From: Otis tarda
Taxonomy: Eukaryota; Chordata; Aves; Otidiformes; Otididae
Reading direction: 5' to 3'
DNA: 64,000 bases
Assembly: GCA_026413225.1 (NCBI GenBank)
Contig: CM048552.1
Span: 62,883,001-62,947,000 of the forward strand
Of this stretch, positions 1-13,049 are shown one piece after another (position 1 is the stretch's first letter; each line of letters begins with the position of its first letter). The notes beneath the pieces are model-generated. The model searched no databases. It saw only the letters and a program-made list of their open reading frames with translations, and was not told the origin of the DNA. A program made the translations under genes and the position numbers.

Positions 1-1461
1 AAAGCATGTTACATGGGTATAATTTCCTTCCCAAATCAGTTACTTAGTAGCTTTCATTCAACACTGATCTAAACTTTGATGACTATACCTTGAATATTTT
101 ACAAATGCCAATGTTTTCTGTCACTGTGTATTCTGTGTTTCATAGAGAGTTGGAAAACCACAGTCTTCAACTGCATAGGGGTTTTTTTTTTTTTTTTCAT
201 CTGTGTTACAGTCATTTTTCCAGGGCATAGTTCTCTCTCTTTTTCCAGCTATCACAATCAGCAGAGGAATGGACTTCTGGGATCCTGTCTAGCTTGGAAG
301 ATCTACTTTCTTGTAGTCAATTGAGTCATTACAAAGTGATAAGTGAAATAAACATGGTGCTATTATCTCTTTTCCCTGCTGGATAGGATTCCACGTCACA
401 AATACTACACTGTGTTTGAGAAGCCTCAGAAGCTTTTCAAAAGGGTTGAGCTGCAGAACAGTATAGGGCAACAGAGTTAAAACTGAAGCGTACGGGCTTG
501 CATGTTCACATTTTCCCCTGTGCTCAGCCTTAGTCAGCCCTGTTATTAGCCCAATGATTTCACAAGCTATAGATTCACTCATGAAAGTGTAGTGAAGTAT
601 TGCAACAAAGAAGATCTGTTAACAGTGAACCCTGCAGACTGGCACTATTTTCTTAAGAACATCTTGAAAAGCACTGAAAACTAGGCTAAGCTGAGATTCA
701 AGCAGAGAGAATGGTTTGGCACTGAGAGATCCATTAACGTCTTTTGCTCCTTCTCATGTCTCGTTTCTATGAATGAACCAGCAAATAGGTGCAGTCATCA
801 ACAGGCAATCCAAATGCTGAATTTACAAGCTGACTTCCTGATTATTATTAACAGAGAATGACATTGCTACATTCTGGGGCTTCCCGAATACTGCATCACA
901 GATTGAACTAAACCAAGTCTGCCCTGCTCATTTCTACCACACGACTAATAGTGAAGATGCTTGATAAGTAAAAGGACATCATCTACTGTAGATGATGTCT
1001 GAAGCCTTTGTGAAAATGGAATTTCATTAACAAAAGCACAGCTACATGGATAAGGGCCCAACGGAAACAAACTCAACTATGTGTGTGCAGAGGTGCTGGG
1101 ATTCAGGCCGGTCTGGGAGCTAAAGGGGCACAAAAGTGGCTCTCCACTGCTCCTATCCCCTGACGCTCATCCAAAACAGTCACACAACTTCCAGACCGCA
1201 GCTGGTACACAGGACTCAGGTGCAGAGCAAGGGCAGATAAGTTTCATTCTAGCCATAACTGCCCATGTGACCATGGTTTGAGATATGCAACCACAAGCTA
1301 AACTTAGCAAAACTAGAACATGAATGAAAATTACTTTTATGAAAGTTACAAAAGGGCTTATTTTCAAGATGGTAGAACTTATCAATGTCAATTCTGCAGA
1401 GCTTCAAACATCTGCAAAGTTGAAGGCTCAAACTCTATTCGTTAGGATTTAGGAAATGAAA
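1..1461. other. unique non-coding sequence
   Basis: AT-rich sequence with a T run at about 182-198. I see no repeat family, RNA gene or convincing coding frame. The short open frames at 289-582 (minus) and 1081-1281 (plus) have no recognisable domain and are treated as chance. Confidence 0.5.
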
Positions 1462-1466
1462 AGAAG
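1462..1466. repeat. left target-site duplication AGAAG
   Basis: AGAAG directly precedes the LTR and is repeated exactly at 2025-2029. A 5-bp duplication is usual for ERVL-type integrations. Confidence 0.75.
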
Positions 1467-2024
1467 TGTCCTGGTTTCAGCTGAGACAGAGTTAATTTTC
1501 TTTCTAGTAGCTGGTAGAGTGCTCTGTTTTGGATTTAGGATGAGAATACAGTTGATAATGCACTGATGTTTTAGTTATTGCTGAGCAGTGTTTACACAGA
1601 GTCAAGGCCTTTATCTGCTCTTCACACTGCCCCATCAGCTTCTTGTGCTGGGGGTGCACAAGAAGCTGGGAGGGGACACAGCCGGGACTGCTAACCCCAC
1701 CTGACCAAAGGGATCTTCCATAGCATGTGACATCATGCTCACTATATAAAGCTGGGGGAAAGCTGGCCAGGAGGCTGCTGCTCAGGAGCAGGCTGGGTAT
1801 CGGTCAGTGGGTGGTGAGCAATTGCATTGTGCATTACTTGATTTTTGTATTCTATTATTATTATTATTATTTTCCCTTCATTTTCTGTGCTATTAAACTG
1901 TTTTTATCTCAGCCCATGAGTTTTACCTTTTTTTTTTTCCTGATCCTCTTCCCTGTCCTGCTGAGGGGGTAGTGAGCGAACAGCTGTGTGGTGCTTAGTT
2001 GCTGGCTGGGGTTAGACCACAACA
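1467..2024 (+). mobile_element. solo LTR, avian endogenous retrovirus (ERVL-like)
   Basis: This 558-bp element starts with TGTCCTGG and ends with CACAACA, so it has the TG...CA termini of an LTR. A TATA box (TATATAAA) lies at 1743-1750 and an ATTAAA polyadenylation signal at 1892-1897, after an ATT-rich tract near 1852-1871. The end section with GCTGTGTGGTGCTTAGTTGC recurs at 42898-42917, so the family occurs twice in this window. A perfect 5-bp duplication (AGAAG) flanks it. No internal retroviral sequence adjoins, so it is a solo LTR left by recombination between two LTRs. The family assignment (class III, ERVL-like) is inferred from the duplication length and general resemblance to bird LTRs. 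Confidence 0.85.
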
Positions 2025-2029
2025 AGAAG
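2025..2029. repeat. right target-site duplication AGAAG
   Basis: Exact partner of 1462-1466, directly after the CA end of the LTR. Confidence 0.75.
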
Positions 2030-3650
2030 TTAACCTTCAGGCAATAGATATGCAAATAATTCACTACTGTGTTGCAAATACAAAAATAAGGTTTCACAGA
2101 GGGTTACTATTTCCCCCCTTCCTCAGGGCTGCAGATCCTTTAATTTGTTTGGTCTTTTTAAATATATACAAGTAACATTGTTCAAAGATTTATACTTGCA
2201 AAATCAATCTGTCAGCTAGCTGCTACACAAACTTATTTGGGTTTGAAATATTTACCACATGGCAGAAAAGCAAAGTATGAGTGGAGTTCTTTGTGTTATC
2301 ACAAAGCTGTCCTGTTCAGAAAATGTTCTTTTTAGTTTTCCCTATTTTGCAGAAAGCCAGAAAAAATAAGCAGTAATCATATTATTTCTTTTTAACCATA
2401 AACCTTTACATAGAACCCATAAGGAAAAAAAAATAATAATACTGTACCTGATAAAAATACTTGATCATGGTCTTGAACATTCATATTAATGTACTTTTAA
2501 ATCCTACTATTCTGTCTACCTTAGTAACTTAGTTCATAGCAATAGGCTAGCTTTGAAGCTGATCTCCAGACTGTCCCAACTTGTCACATGTTAGTTGGTT
2601 TCTCAAAGTGGTGCTGATGTGCACAGAATAGATTCCTGTTGGATGAAGCCAAACCAGGAGCTCTGCTCCACAGCACTCCAACACTCAATGGAGTATTGGG
2701 TTGTCGTAGTAAATCGTCATGTCAGTTTTCCACTACAAGGACCTTGAGCATGCAGGTAAGGTACACACATTTCCAGAAGACTCTCAGACCCTGAAGAGTG
2801 GCCTCAAAGCCTGAAGGAGGTTGCAGGGTCAAGTACCGCATATATCTTCCTATTTGCTGTCAACTGTCAGTTCTCAACTGCTTTAGCGGTGTCTGCTTAT
2901 CTGCTGCTTTATCCTCATTCATCTAGTCTTCAGATCTGAAACCCTTCCCTTTTTCCTGCCTTCTGTTGTTAAACCTCCTTGCTGTACTCATCTTTCATTA
3001 TCCTCCCTTTTGTATTATCTCTTCTCCACACTTCTACTCTCCTCTACCACACTGGAAGCTCCATCTTCCACCTGCAAAAAAAAAATCAGATAACTGCAGC
3101 CCGCAGCCCTGAAGATAAAAAATTTCTCATGAACCCGTGCCATGAGGGAAAGAGGAGTTTCTCAAGGGGCAAGATAAGCCAGTGGCATCTCAGAAGGTTG
3201 AGAAACTCCCACCAGCTGTCACCTACAAGCAGTGAACAAGGCTGCCTTAAAAAGTCATAGATGAAGATAGCCTTCTTGCAGACCAGTAACTACAATTGGC
3301 AGTCAGGCCTGTGCCCAGTACAGGGAGCCTGAGAAAGTCTTTGGGAGGAAGCACGCCATTGAGACAGCATTTGCCTTGGATTTCCAAAACATGAATCTCA
3401 GTGTCCCCATGTAGGAGAGTCTGGAGGAATGTGAGCTCTTGGATATCACTCCTGGCACCCTGGACCCAGGTCCCACGGTAGAATCCTGGGAGGGCACATT
3501 CAGGGACACCTCTTCAACTCCCTCCCCTATAGAGTGGATGCCAGCCACCTCCTTATGGCAGACAGATGTGTAAATGTTTGCCTTAAACATTTCTTGGTGC
3601 AGAAGATGTGAGCTTTGCTGCGACAATTGCAGACTTTGCAAGCGACTCAT
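2030..3650. other. unique non-coding sequence
   Basis: Mixed-composition sequence without a recognised repeat or gene. Open frames at 2979-3260 (plus) and 3303-3650 (minus) have no recognisable domain or splice context. Confidence 0.45.
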
Positions 3651-4370
3651 GTGTGTGAGAATTCACAAGAGACTCATGCATTGTAGTAGGTATTATAACC
3701 ACAAGCAACGACATTTTGTGGTTTTGATGCCTGTCAACAACTAACTGCAACCATTGCAGATTTCACAAGAACGAGGTACCGGTTTCTGGCCATACAGAAT
3801 CAGAACTGAGACAGTATTTTGTGGTTTTGAACAACTGCGCATGTGCAGGGTGCTACATCATTGACCTTGGGAGGGTCTCGTCAGATCCAAGTCCCCAAAA
3901 TAGTCTCTCTGCATCCACCCAGGATACAACAAGCCTGTGCTGAACCAGACCATGCCTACCCTCACATGGCATCACACCCACGATGCATACGCACAAAGTT
4001 TCTTGGAACTAGGTGGAAATTCTGGGACTTGAACTGTATCAATGTTTGTACAATCAGAGGTTAGCGTGTGACCCCCCACCACCAAGACACCCAGAGCAAG
4101 AAGGACCAATGAGATGCCACTGGATCTGAGAGTGGTGATATCTTCTGTATCTGTCTCTCTCTTTCTTCTCTTCTCTTTCTTTTAGGACTAGATCTAAGTA
4201 AGAACATGTAGCACTGGACTTGTTTATCCAGTGAAGTTATCCAGTTAAATAGTTGCCATTGTGTTACTGTATCTAACCACATGCCTTGTATTTTGTATTA
4301 ATAAATCATAAAACTGGTTGGTTGGTATCATTTCACCTTAATTCAGTCCAAGGGAATCACGAACTTGGTC
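3651..4370 (+). mobile_element. probable degraded LTR of a bird endogenous retrovirus
   Basis: The segment has LTR-like architecture but no defined 5' edge. It holds a pyrimidine-rich TCTCTCTCTTTCTTC tract at about 4154-4190 and an AATAAA signal at 4300-4305. Its closing sequence (TTCACCTTAATTCAGTCC, then GAACTTGGTCA) resembles R-U5 ends of bird ERVs I recognise only by general resemblance. The motif TTTTGTGGTTTTGA occurs twice (about 3713 and 3814). The right edge near GGTCA (about 4370) is my best guess. No target duplication was found, so it may be a non-LTR repeat instead. Confidence 0.4.
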
Positions 4371-7300
4371 ATTGGTCCCAATAGGAGGGAGGTCATCCTA
4401 TACAGCTCCTTTTGGGTCACGACACTCCTATACCATCAGCCCCAGCTCTGACCCCAGCAGGTGGGTACCCTGTTTCTACGTCTCTGAAGTAGAAGGATGG
4501 GGACAGGGAAGCTGTAAGATTTCTGGTGGGATTACAGCACTGGTCTCAAAGCTGTAGAGGAGGGTTGGATTTTGCCAGGCTGCCCACGGGGACTGTTGTT
4601 TTTTGAAATGCACTGGAGCCCTAAGCTGTAGGAAAAAGCTCCTGCAGAGGAAGTGCGTGCATCAGAAACCTCATGACCCAGTCTCATTCTGTACAAGTGC
4701 CTGGCTCATTGCCGGGGCCTGGGAGAGCTGCACATGGGGAGACGTTATGATAACACAGTTATCTGAGGCCAGACAGTGAGCCCTGCTTAGCTCCTCCTCC
4801 TCACTGGGCAGACACTGCTGTAGGCTTGTGACAGTCACATGTTTTGTCATTTGAATGCTTTTGCCATTTTAAAACATTATCATTAGCTGTTAGCTGCGTA
4901 TCTTGTTTTCATACCTACTCTGGGCCTTTCCTTCAAGCCTTGCCTAGTGTCTGCTTTGCACATGTCCTGCTTGGGCAGGGGCACAGCAAGAGCAGTGCCC
5001 ACGGGTGCCGATGGCCCATTGCAGGGGGAAGCAGGGGAAAAGCTCTTGTCCCCAAATAGGGAAAGGGTGGGAAGGAAGGTTACCTTGCTTAAGGACTCCT
5101 TTCCCTTCCTCTGGGACCTAATCAGCCCAGCTCCCTGTTTTCTTATCAGGCGTAGCTGCTGCCTTCACAGCCTTCATTGAGCTTCCCCACCCCTGCCACT
5201 TTTTCTCCGCACTGTTTCTTGCAGACCTGTTAGTGGGCAAACTACTGCTGTTTAATCACCCTGCCTTTGTTCTACTCTGTATGCCCCCATGTACAGTGCA
5301 GAGAGTGTCCAGGACACCACTTCTTCCCTGGTCCCCATGTGCCCAGGGAGGAGGAGTGGGCCATGCAGCCACAATGGGAACTGGTCTCCACTGGTCAGCC
5401 TAGATGGAAGGGCTCACCTGCATCCTTGTGGAGTTTGTGGAGGGCTCAGAAAACACCCATGAGTGGGGGTTGTTGGCAGCACTGGCACCATGTTTGTTTG
5501 CTGCACAAAGCTCGTCATCTGCTAGCAACATGACCGAAGGCTTGTCCTATTTCCAAGCTATGTGCAGAAAAGGAACAGTTAAACCTTGCAGATGCACTTT
5601 TGCTGGCAGGGTATGGCCTTATGATCAAACAACATAGGGCATATGGTATTTCCCACAAAATGTAAACACCATGAACCTTTCCCTTTTGGAAAGGAGGTAG
5701 CTGTATCCCCACTGAGCCTGAGGCTCAGGGAAGAAAATGCAGACACACCCCCTCCGTATTCCGCACCCCGCCCCCCCCCCCCGACAAGTTTAAGTCATGG
5801 AGAGTTTCACAGATGTCACCCCCAGCACTGCTGGAATAAAGATTTGGAGCATGAAATCTCCATCATCTCTTTGCCCATGGTGGACCAGCCCACCACAAAG
5901 GGATTAATGAACAAGGAGTAAGGGTTGGAGGCTGCGAGACACTACAGGATGGCAGCCACTCACTTGGCTATGGGCTCCGAAATCTCATGCAAGGATGGTG
6001 AAAATATAGCACCAACTCACAGAAGAGAGCTTTGATGGTGCCCTTCAGCATCTGGAAATCGTGCCCTTGCCACTGGTTACCCTATCTATATGCCACAGTC
6101 AGCATAGTCTGATTTGCTAAATTTAGTTTAATATTTGTATCCTATTTTCAGAAAACACTCAACAATGTATTATGGAAGGACAATGGCATCTTTATACTCT
6201 TCCAGACTGAGGGTATCCAGTTGGTCAAACAGGTTCTTTGCAGTGCATTGCAAACTTTCCTAGGAAAACAGAGCTTAAAACATTACTATTACAATACTGG
6301 ATCAGCCCCCTGACTGATCTAGCCCAATAGGCAATCTCATATAAGAGTAAATACCAAATTTCAATGAGTAAGTCTTGTGCCTCAGGTGCTACTTGGACAA
6401 TTGGAGGTGGCTGAATATACGTTGTTGTAAATTTGTCAGGCAGTGATCTTTTAGCACATCACCATAAAGCTGTTAGCTCTGACATAATTAAAAATGTTAA
6501 CAATGTTATGTCAAATCGTTCTTTCAGCTACAACAGTTCAAGTTAGTTCACTGAAGTCCTGCTGTCTTCCTTTTTAATTACATGTTTAACCTATTAAGAA
6601 CTTACTGGTAACGAGAACTGAGAAAATGGCTAAAAACATATATATTTTTTTCCTTTGAACTCAGAGAATACTAACTTAAGAAGATAGCAGCCAGCAGCTT
6701 ACCTACCATCTTTTTTGATCACTTCTATGTTTGCTTGTTGTCTGGAGAAGTGGATGTAAGCCTTCACTGGAAATGCTACAGCCGACTCCAGTCCTGCTCT
6801 AAGAGAATCTTCCAGTGTGATTTTGCGACAAGTACAAACAACCCAGACAGAAGACGTGTAACTGTGAGGCAATATTATGATTTTTGTTTCCCTCTGGATT
6901 TATGAGAAGTCAGGTGCCTTTTATTTTCAGTTAGATCTAAATCTGAGATACAGGGAAAAGGGAAAAGAGCTGATATCATTTATGTCATTTTAAGAATATT
7001 AATATGGGCCTTGGCTCTCTTTTTTTCACCTTCATAATTTTGGGATTGTGAAGAAGAGCTCATTGTATACCAGTGGAAAGATATAAACACTTTGTTTTCA
7101 GGCAATTGGTGTCATTTTCGAGACTGGCTTCCTTTTCAGATTTCTTTGTGCCCCCATTAGCCATAGCCAGCCTCTGCACATCCTGTGCCCCTCATCAAAA
7201 TGCAGTTTTTTTCTGCTGACACCTACTGCGCATTTGCCCTGTGATGGGGGTATTATGCATTGCCTCAGCAACCTCTTCTGTATGCGCTGCCCATATCTAG

Positions 7301-10300
7301 GCAAAGTCCTCCACTCCCTCCGTACCCTATTCTTTCTCATCTTTTGTTGAAGGCTGCATTTATTTTCAAAGACTCCTCTACTCAGCCTTTTATGTGCCGT
7401 GCTTTAAACCCTTTTATTCCCCTGAGCATTCCCAGCTATCCATTCTTTCCCTGAGAGGGAGGTGGATCTTCCTTGAAGTCATTATTCAGGGAAAGGAGAC
7501 TAGGCTCCATTATTTGAGAGGCTCTGTTTGATTTCACTAGTCATTTAAATGAATAGTAAGTATGCACAACTAGCAAATGCTTGTTAAAATGGTTAATTTG
7601 GTCATTTCTTTTTGGTGATAGTGGGAGAACATAAAAATCACAAAATGAGTAACCAAGCAAAACGACAAGAATTATGTTTTGTCCTGCTTTCTTTGTAATA
7701 ATATTCAATGACAACATAAATCCTATAGAAATACTTATGGGGTATTACTATATCTACCAAGAGTTCATTATGTCTTACATGATTAGAATGAAAGGCAAAG
7801 AAATGAGTGATTAGATTATGATGCTAAAGCTGCACCATTTTTATTTAAGCAATTGCATTACTCACAGTGCAGCATGCCAGAAAAATGACTTGTTCGATGA
7901 CAGATCTCCTTTTGTGTTACAAAGCCCCTTTTAAAATAATTAGCAACAGGACAGAAAGAAAGATACAAAATACCTTTAAATGTCAGAAAATCAAGAAATT
8001 ATTCTGATGATCTAAATTAGCCTAAAACACTTGCTTGTATGACAAAATCACTGCAATAATTTGTCTAATTTAGTGGCCTTCATACAGGGGAGGTTGAATG
8101 CTTAAATGGGGTGGTGGTTAGGACAGGAAGGACAGCGACAAAGCTTCTCAAACAAAATCTTGCCACGATCTGCCACACTTACGCCTTACTTCAGTCAATA
8201 CCAGAAATTTTGTACTTTACTGAGGGGGAAGAAAATAAAGAGAAAGATAAAAAAAAAAAAAAAAGACGTTTTTTCTTAAAAATAAAACTGTACCATCAAC
8301 TTATTAAAAATATAAACAATAACTTCCTGATCATAGTTAATTAAAATACCTTGGAAAAATGCTACATTGGCTTCAAGGGAACAGGCTAAGTTTCTGTTGC
8401 CAGACATCTGGGTCTGATTTCCATTGGCTTTATCAGGAATTCCACCTGTAATCAGTTAATGGAGAGAAAAATATGGCCATGGAAATAAAGATTTCAAAGC
8501 CACATCTGACAATGTCTCCAAATAAGCCTGTGACAATTGCTGGAATTGTGGTTGGAAGCACCATGACCAAATTTTGCCAGGCAGGTGTACTGATGAAAAG
8601 CATCCTATGTTTAGGGACCTCATTTAGGCATAAACGAATTCCTTAATAGCCTTAGTCTTAATGCTGGAATTTTCTATGGGTTCCGCATTTGTTAGCCTCC
8701 AGCCCTGGTCTTGAACTCGCCTTACTTTGCTCAAACAGAGGAAAGGAGCTGCAGTAACTCACCACTTCTCCTTGGCCAAGGACTGCTCTCCAGCACATCC
8801 CCGGAAGCATTCCGGCCAGCACAGTGCCAAACCCTTCGCCATGACCTTTCGCAGCTCCCATCCTCAGTGTATCTCGGGGACACCTGCTGTGTAGAAGTTC
8901 CCAGTTGCCAAAAGGGCCCCAGAAGCCATGGGCAAAAAGTACAGTGTTAGTTTAAGGCCTAAATGAATAAGTTTCTGCAATCATATTGCAGTTGACCGCT
9001 GGACTAAATCAACATAAGGCACTCCCTTTACTAGTGTAAGCTTGATTCCTGTGAGGGGCTGTTTCTCCTTGGTGGTTAATCCTTCAATTTTGTATTCTGT
9101 GTGTCAATAACCTTATTATACTCTTAACAAGAACAGAGTCATATTTCATGCATCTCTCTCCAGCAGTGATTGGGAAGCACCTTGAAACCGGCTATCATTA
9201 AGCTTGCCTATGCTTATGTGCAGTTCGCTAACATTTCCCAGCCCAGGCAGCAGTGACCCTTTGCTCCATGTTAAGCCTTGAGCTTGTCAGAGCCGTGGCA
9301 GGCAGTGGATCCATCTGTATCAGAAATGTGCTTGGTTCCTGGTTGAAATTCCTTAGCTCTTTCTGAAATCAGCTGGGCATAGTGTCTGAAATGAAAGGTC
9401 ACTCGTACCGAAGTCTATGCAAAGCAGTGGTTCCAGGAAAGCGAGTATCCTTCAGGATGTACAGTGCCTTCCATACACTGAAAAACACCAGTCTCTCATA
9501 TGCATGCAGAGATACGCTTGCATAACTTGTATTATTTATGCTCTAGACTTCATCAGTTTTCCATATTAATATGTGATGATTTCGTATTCACTCTGTGGCA
9601 GCATATGCTGATCATCCTGGAAAATATTAATCATTTTTCTACAGTTTCAGTTCTACAGAGTCGTTGTTCTGCCATTTCTATCTTTACACTGGATGAAGGC
9701 TTACCCACTGGTGTCATTCTAAGATGATAGACTGTTACCAGGTCCTTACTAGAGGCATAAAGCATATGTTTAAAGAATTAAGTTAATAAGGAAATAGGAA
9801 CTCAATGGCAGGAAATAGCATTATAGACTTCTGAACACCAGGAGCGTAATTAGTACTGTGGCATAATGATGAAAGAAAGCAATAAAATAATTTTACTTCA
9901 TTCTGTAATTCTTAGAGCAATGCAAATTAGCTTGTCAGCAGGGAAGAGTTGGTTTCTTTTCTTTACATTTCATCTGTATGCTGTCTTAATGTTATTTTCT
10001 TTTTAAAAGATTTCACAGAACACAGTGAATAGTGTACAACTGAATTTTCAGTTCACATAGTACATTAATGATTGTTCTTTTTCAGGCTGAGAATCTCATC
10101 TACCACACAATTAGGAGAGCCTGTAATTGCTGGAGAATCTGTTGTTCTCTGGTCCCAGGAAAAAAAATGCAGGATACGAGCATTTGATCTGTGATGTCTG
10201 CAAAGTCATGGGGGCTCAGGAGGGCAGAGATAATAGCATCACTCTACAAGCCTCATTCAAAGCAAAGAGAAATCATCTTGGTGGCAGTTTGAAAAATTCA

Positions 10301-11052
10301 GAGTGACAAGAACCACCAACCTGCTTGATTTATTTAAATTTTGTGGAAAACAAAAACAAAGATTACCTCATAAAATAATGGTGGAGAAAACTTGTAAAGT
10401 GGTAAACCACCAGAACAACTGGAGTAAAAGCACATTAGAAACAGATGCACAAGGCAAAGGACACCAAAAATGTCAAAAATTCCTGTGCACTACTTGTTAT
10501 TTCTACCATACATTAAAAAAGTGATTATTTAAAGTACTGATCAGAGACATCTTTGTGCCACCGATTTATTCCAAATCCTTATGTATTTTCTTTCACAGAT
10601 AGAACATGTTGGGTCAAATTAAGCTGGTTCACGTTAAACAACTGCAAAGGCACTGAAATCAATGTTCTTCCAGTATCAGTACTGCATTTGCTCTGTAACC
10701 ATTTTACTGTTGTATTGCAAAACAGTCAACAGCAAATAAATATTCAAAATTGTAACATATTTATTTACTTTTTATTTCTGCATGATAATTGAATGCGATC
10801 CCATTCTCTGCTTTTTATTTACCTTTACTATTTTCAGCAGGGTACTGGAATTCAGATTTCTTTAGAAAGAGAACAGTCAGTCTGAGTTTCCATATATAGT
10901 AAGTCAGTTTGCTGCTATTTCATTAAAATCTAATTTAGACTGATCAAAACATTTCTCTGAACTAGTTAATCTGACATGGAAAACTGCAGAATACTAAATC
11001 ACTCATGGTCATATTTTTTATTAATAAATGTAGGCAGATGTATTGACATAGA
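4371..11052. other. unique non-coding sequence with simple runs
   Basis: About 6.7 kb without a recognised transposon or coding exon. A C run lies at 5771-5782 and an A run at about 8249-8264. The open frames here, such as 5267-5533 and 5643-5921 (plus) or 8658-8861 (minus), are short, overlap each other in several frames and show no domain. I read them as chance. Confidence 0.45.
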
Positions 11053-11173
11053 CTCATAGAATAGTTTGGGTTGGAAGGGGCCTTTAAAGGTCATCTAGTC
11101 CAACCCCCCCTGCAAGAAGCAGGGACATCTTCAACTGGATCAGGTTGCTCAGAGCCCTGTCCAATCTAGACTT
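11053..11173 (-). mobile_element. CR1 LINE, 3' part of a split (outer) copy
   Basis: On the minus strand this is the CR1 3' end: a tail next to CTCATAGAATAG, then the GGTTGGAAGGGGCC and CATCTAGTCCAACCCC blocks, running into the end of the reverse-transcriptase frame. The homology stops at 11173 and resumes at about 12796, where the next CR1 block (TTGAATGTTTCCAG) begins. The two parts are therefore one older CR1 interrupted by a later one. Confidence 0.85.
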
Positions 11174-11339
11174 AGAATCATAGAATCTTTAAGGTTGGAA
11201 AAGACCTCAAAGATCATCAAGTCCAACCATCAACCCAACACCACCATGCCTACTAAACCATGTTATGAAGCACCACGTCTACACGTTCTTTGAACGTCTC
11301 CAAGGATGGTGACACCACCACTTCCCTGGGCAGCCTGTT

Positions 11340-11744
11340 CTAGTGCCTGATCACTCTTTCAGTTAAGAATTTTTTCCTAATATCCAACCTAAACCTCCCC
11401 TCCTGCAACTTGAGGTCATTTCCTCTCATCCTATCTCTAGTTACTTGGAAGAAGAGACCAACACCTGCCTCCCTACAACCTCCTGTCAGGTAGTTGTAGA
11501 GAGCAATGAGGTCTTCCCTCAGCCTCCTCTTCTCCAGACTAAACAATCCCAGTTCCCTCAGCCGCTCCTCATAAAACTTGTTCTCCAGACCCTTCGCCAG
11601 CTTCGTTGCCCTTCTCTGGACATGCTCCAGCAACTCAACATCCTTCTTGTACCAAGGGACTAAAAACTGGACACAGTATTTGAGGTGTGGCCTCACCAGT
11701 ACCAAATATAGGGGCACGATCACTTCCTTACTCCTGCCGGCCAC
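11340..11744 (-). pseudogene. CR1 reverse transcriptase fragment, C-terminal region
   Basis: A 134-residue open piece of the inner CR1 covering the thumb and C-terminal domain. [32 protein letters not shown] sequence ([15 protein letters not shown]) and [24 protein letters not shown] match the same blocks in the long CR1 frame ending at 50640. Confidence 0.82.
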
Positions 11745-11867
11745 GCTGTTCCTGATACAAGCCAGGAGGCTGTTGGCCTTCTTGGCCGCCTGGGTACACT
11801 ACTGGCTCACGTCCAGCTGACTGTCTACCAGCACCCCCATGTCCTTTTCTGACAGGCAGCTTTCCAG

Positions 11868-12128
11868 TCACTCTTCCCCAAGCCTGTAGCATTGCACGAG
11901 GCTGTTGTGACCAAACTGCAGGACCCGGCACTTGGCCTTGTTGAACCTCATACAGTTGACCTTGGCCCATAGATCCAGCCTGTCCAGATCCCTCTGCAGA
12001 GCCTTCCTCCCTTTAAGCAAATCAGCACTACCACTCAATTTAGTGTCATCTGCAAACTTACTGAGGGAGCACTCAATCCCCTCATCCAGATCGCTTATAA
12101 AGATATTGAACAAGACTGGCCCCAGCAC
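11868..12128 (-). pseudogene. CR1 reverse transcriptase fragment with FADD motif
   Basis: An 86-residue open piece of the inner CR1. [18 protein letters not shown] is the end of the block after the PQG loop, and FADDTKL is the catalytic motif C. It is followed by [22 protein letters not shown], corresponding to motif D. It is separated by frame breaks from the pieces on either side. Confidence 0.82.
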
Positions 12129-12328
12129 TGAGCCCTGGGAAACACCATGTGTGACTGGCCGCTAACTGGATGTAACGCCCTTCACCACAACTCTCTGGGC
12201 TTGGCCATCCAGCCAGTTTTGAACCCATTGCAGGGTACACCTGTCCAAACCGTGAACTGCCAGCTTCTCTAGGAGAATGCTGTGGGAGACGGTATCAAAG
12301 GCTTTGCTAAAGCCCAGCTAGATAACAT

Positions 12329-12706
12329 CTACAGCCTTTCCACTAGGTGGGTCACCTGGTCATAGAAGGAGATCAGGTCTGTCAAGCAGGACCTGCTTTT
12401 CATGAATCCACGCTGGCTGAGCCTTGTCCCGTGGTTGTTCTGCACGTGCTGGGTGAGCACACTCAAGATGAACTGCTCCATAATCTTCCCAAGCACTGAG
12501 GTCATGCTGACAGACCTGTAGTTCCCCGAATCCTCCTTCCGGCCTTTCTTGTAGATGGGCATCACATTGGCAAGCCTCCAGTCATCTGGGACCTCCTCTG
12601 TTAACCAGAACTGCTGGTAAATGATGCAGAATGACTTGGCAAGCTCCTCTGCCAGCTCCCTCGGCAGTCTCGGGTAGATCCCATCCAGCCCCATACATTT
12701 GTGCAT
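12329..12706 (-). pseudogene. CR1 reverse transcriptase fragment, N-terminal fingers region
   Basis: A 125-residue open piece of the inner CR1. It shows EEVPDDWRLANVMPIYKKG, GNYRSVSMTSVLGKIMEQ and a degenerate GFMKSRSCLTDL block, matching the region before the first catalytic aspartate. The usual QHGF reads as QRGF. The catalytic motif A region (about 12230-12330) is out of frame or interrupted. Confidence 0.8.
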
Positions 12707-12795
12707 GTCCAGGTGGTGTAGCAGGTTGTTAACTGCTTCCTCCTGGATTATGAGGGATTCATTCTGCTCTCCATCCCCATCTTGCAGGGTCAGGG

Positions 12796-13049
12796 GTTGA
12801 ATGTTTCCAGAGATGGGGCATCCACCATCTCTCTGGGCAACCTGTTCCAGTGTTCCACCACACTCAGTGTAAAATTTTTTTTCCTTATATCGAGTCTGAA
12901 TCTGCCTCCTACTTTAAAACCATTACCCCTTGTCCTGTCACAACAGGCCCTGCTAAAGAGTTGCTCCCCATCTTTTCTCTAATCCCCCTTCAGGTGCTGG
13001 AAGACCGCTATAAGGTCTCCCCAGAGCCTGCTCTTCTCCAGACTGAATA
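12796..13049 (-). mobile_element. CR1 LINE, 5' part of the split (outer) copy
   Basis: This resumes the CR1 interrupted at 11173. On the plus strand it reads from TTGAATGTTTCCAG through CCCCTTGTCCTGTCACAACA to CCAGAGCCTGCTCTTCTCC, the reverse complement of the C-terminal coding and 3' region seen in the copy ending at 50727. It is 5'-truncated near 13049. Confidence 0.83.

Larger units (their letters stand above)
11174..12795 (-). mobile_element. CR1 LINE (inner copy, inserted in an older CR1)
   Basis: About 1.6 kb of a different CR1 subfamily in the same orientation. The 3' end is at 11174 (AGAATCATAGAATC on the plus strand). Translated on the minus strand it has reverse-transcriptase blocks in the correct order but different frames: VPDDWRLANVMPIYKKG within 12329-12706, then [18 protein letters not shown] and FADDTKLS within 11868-12128, then the C-terminal region within 11340-11744. 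Frameshifts and stops break the frame, so it is dead. It is 5'-truncated with no endonuclease domain. The exact 5' edge is uncertain by about 15 bases. Confidence 0.88.
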
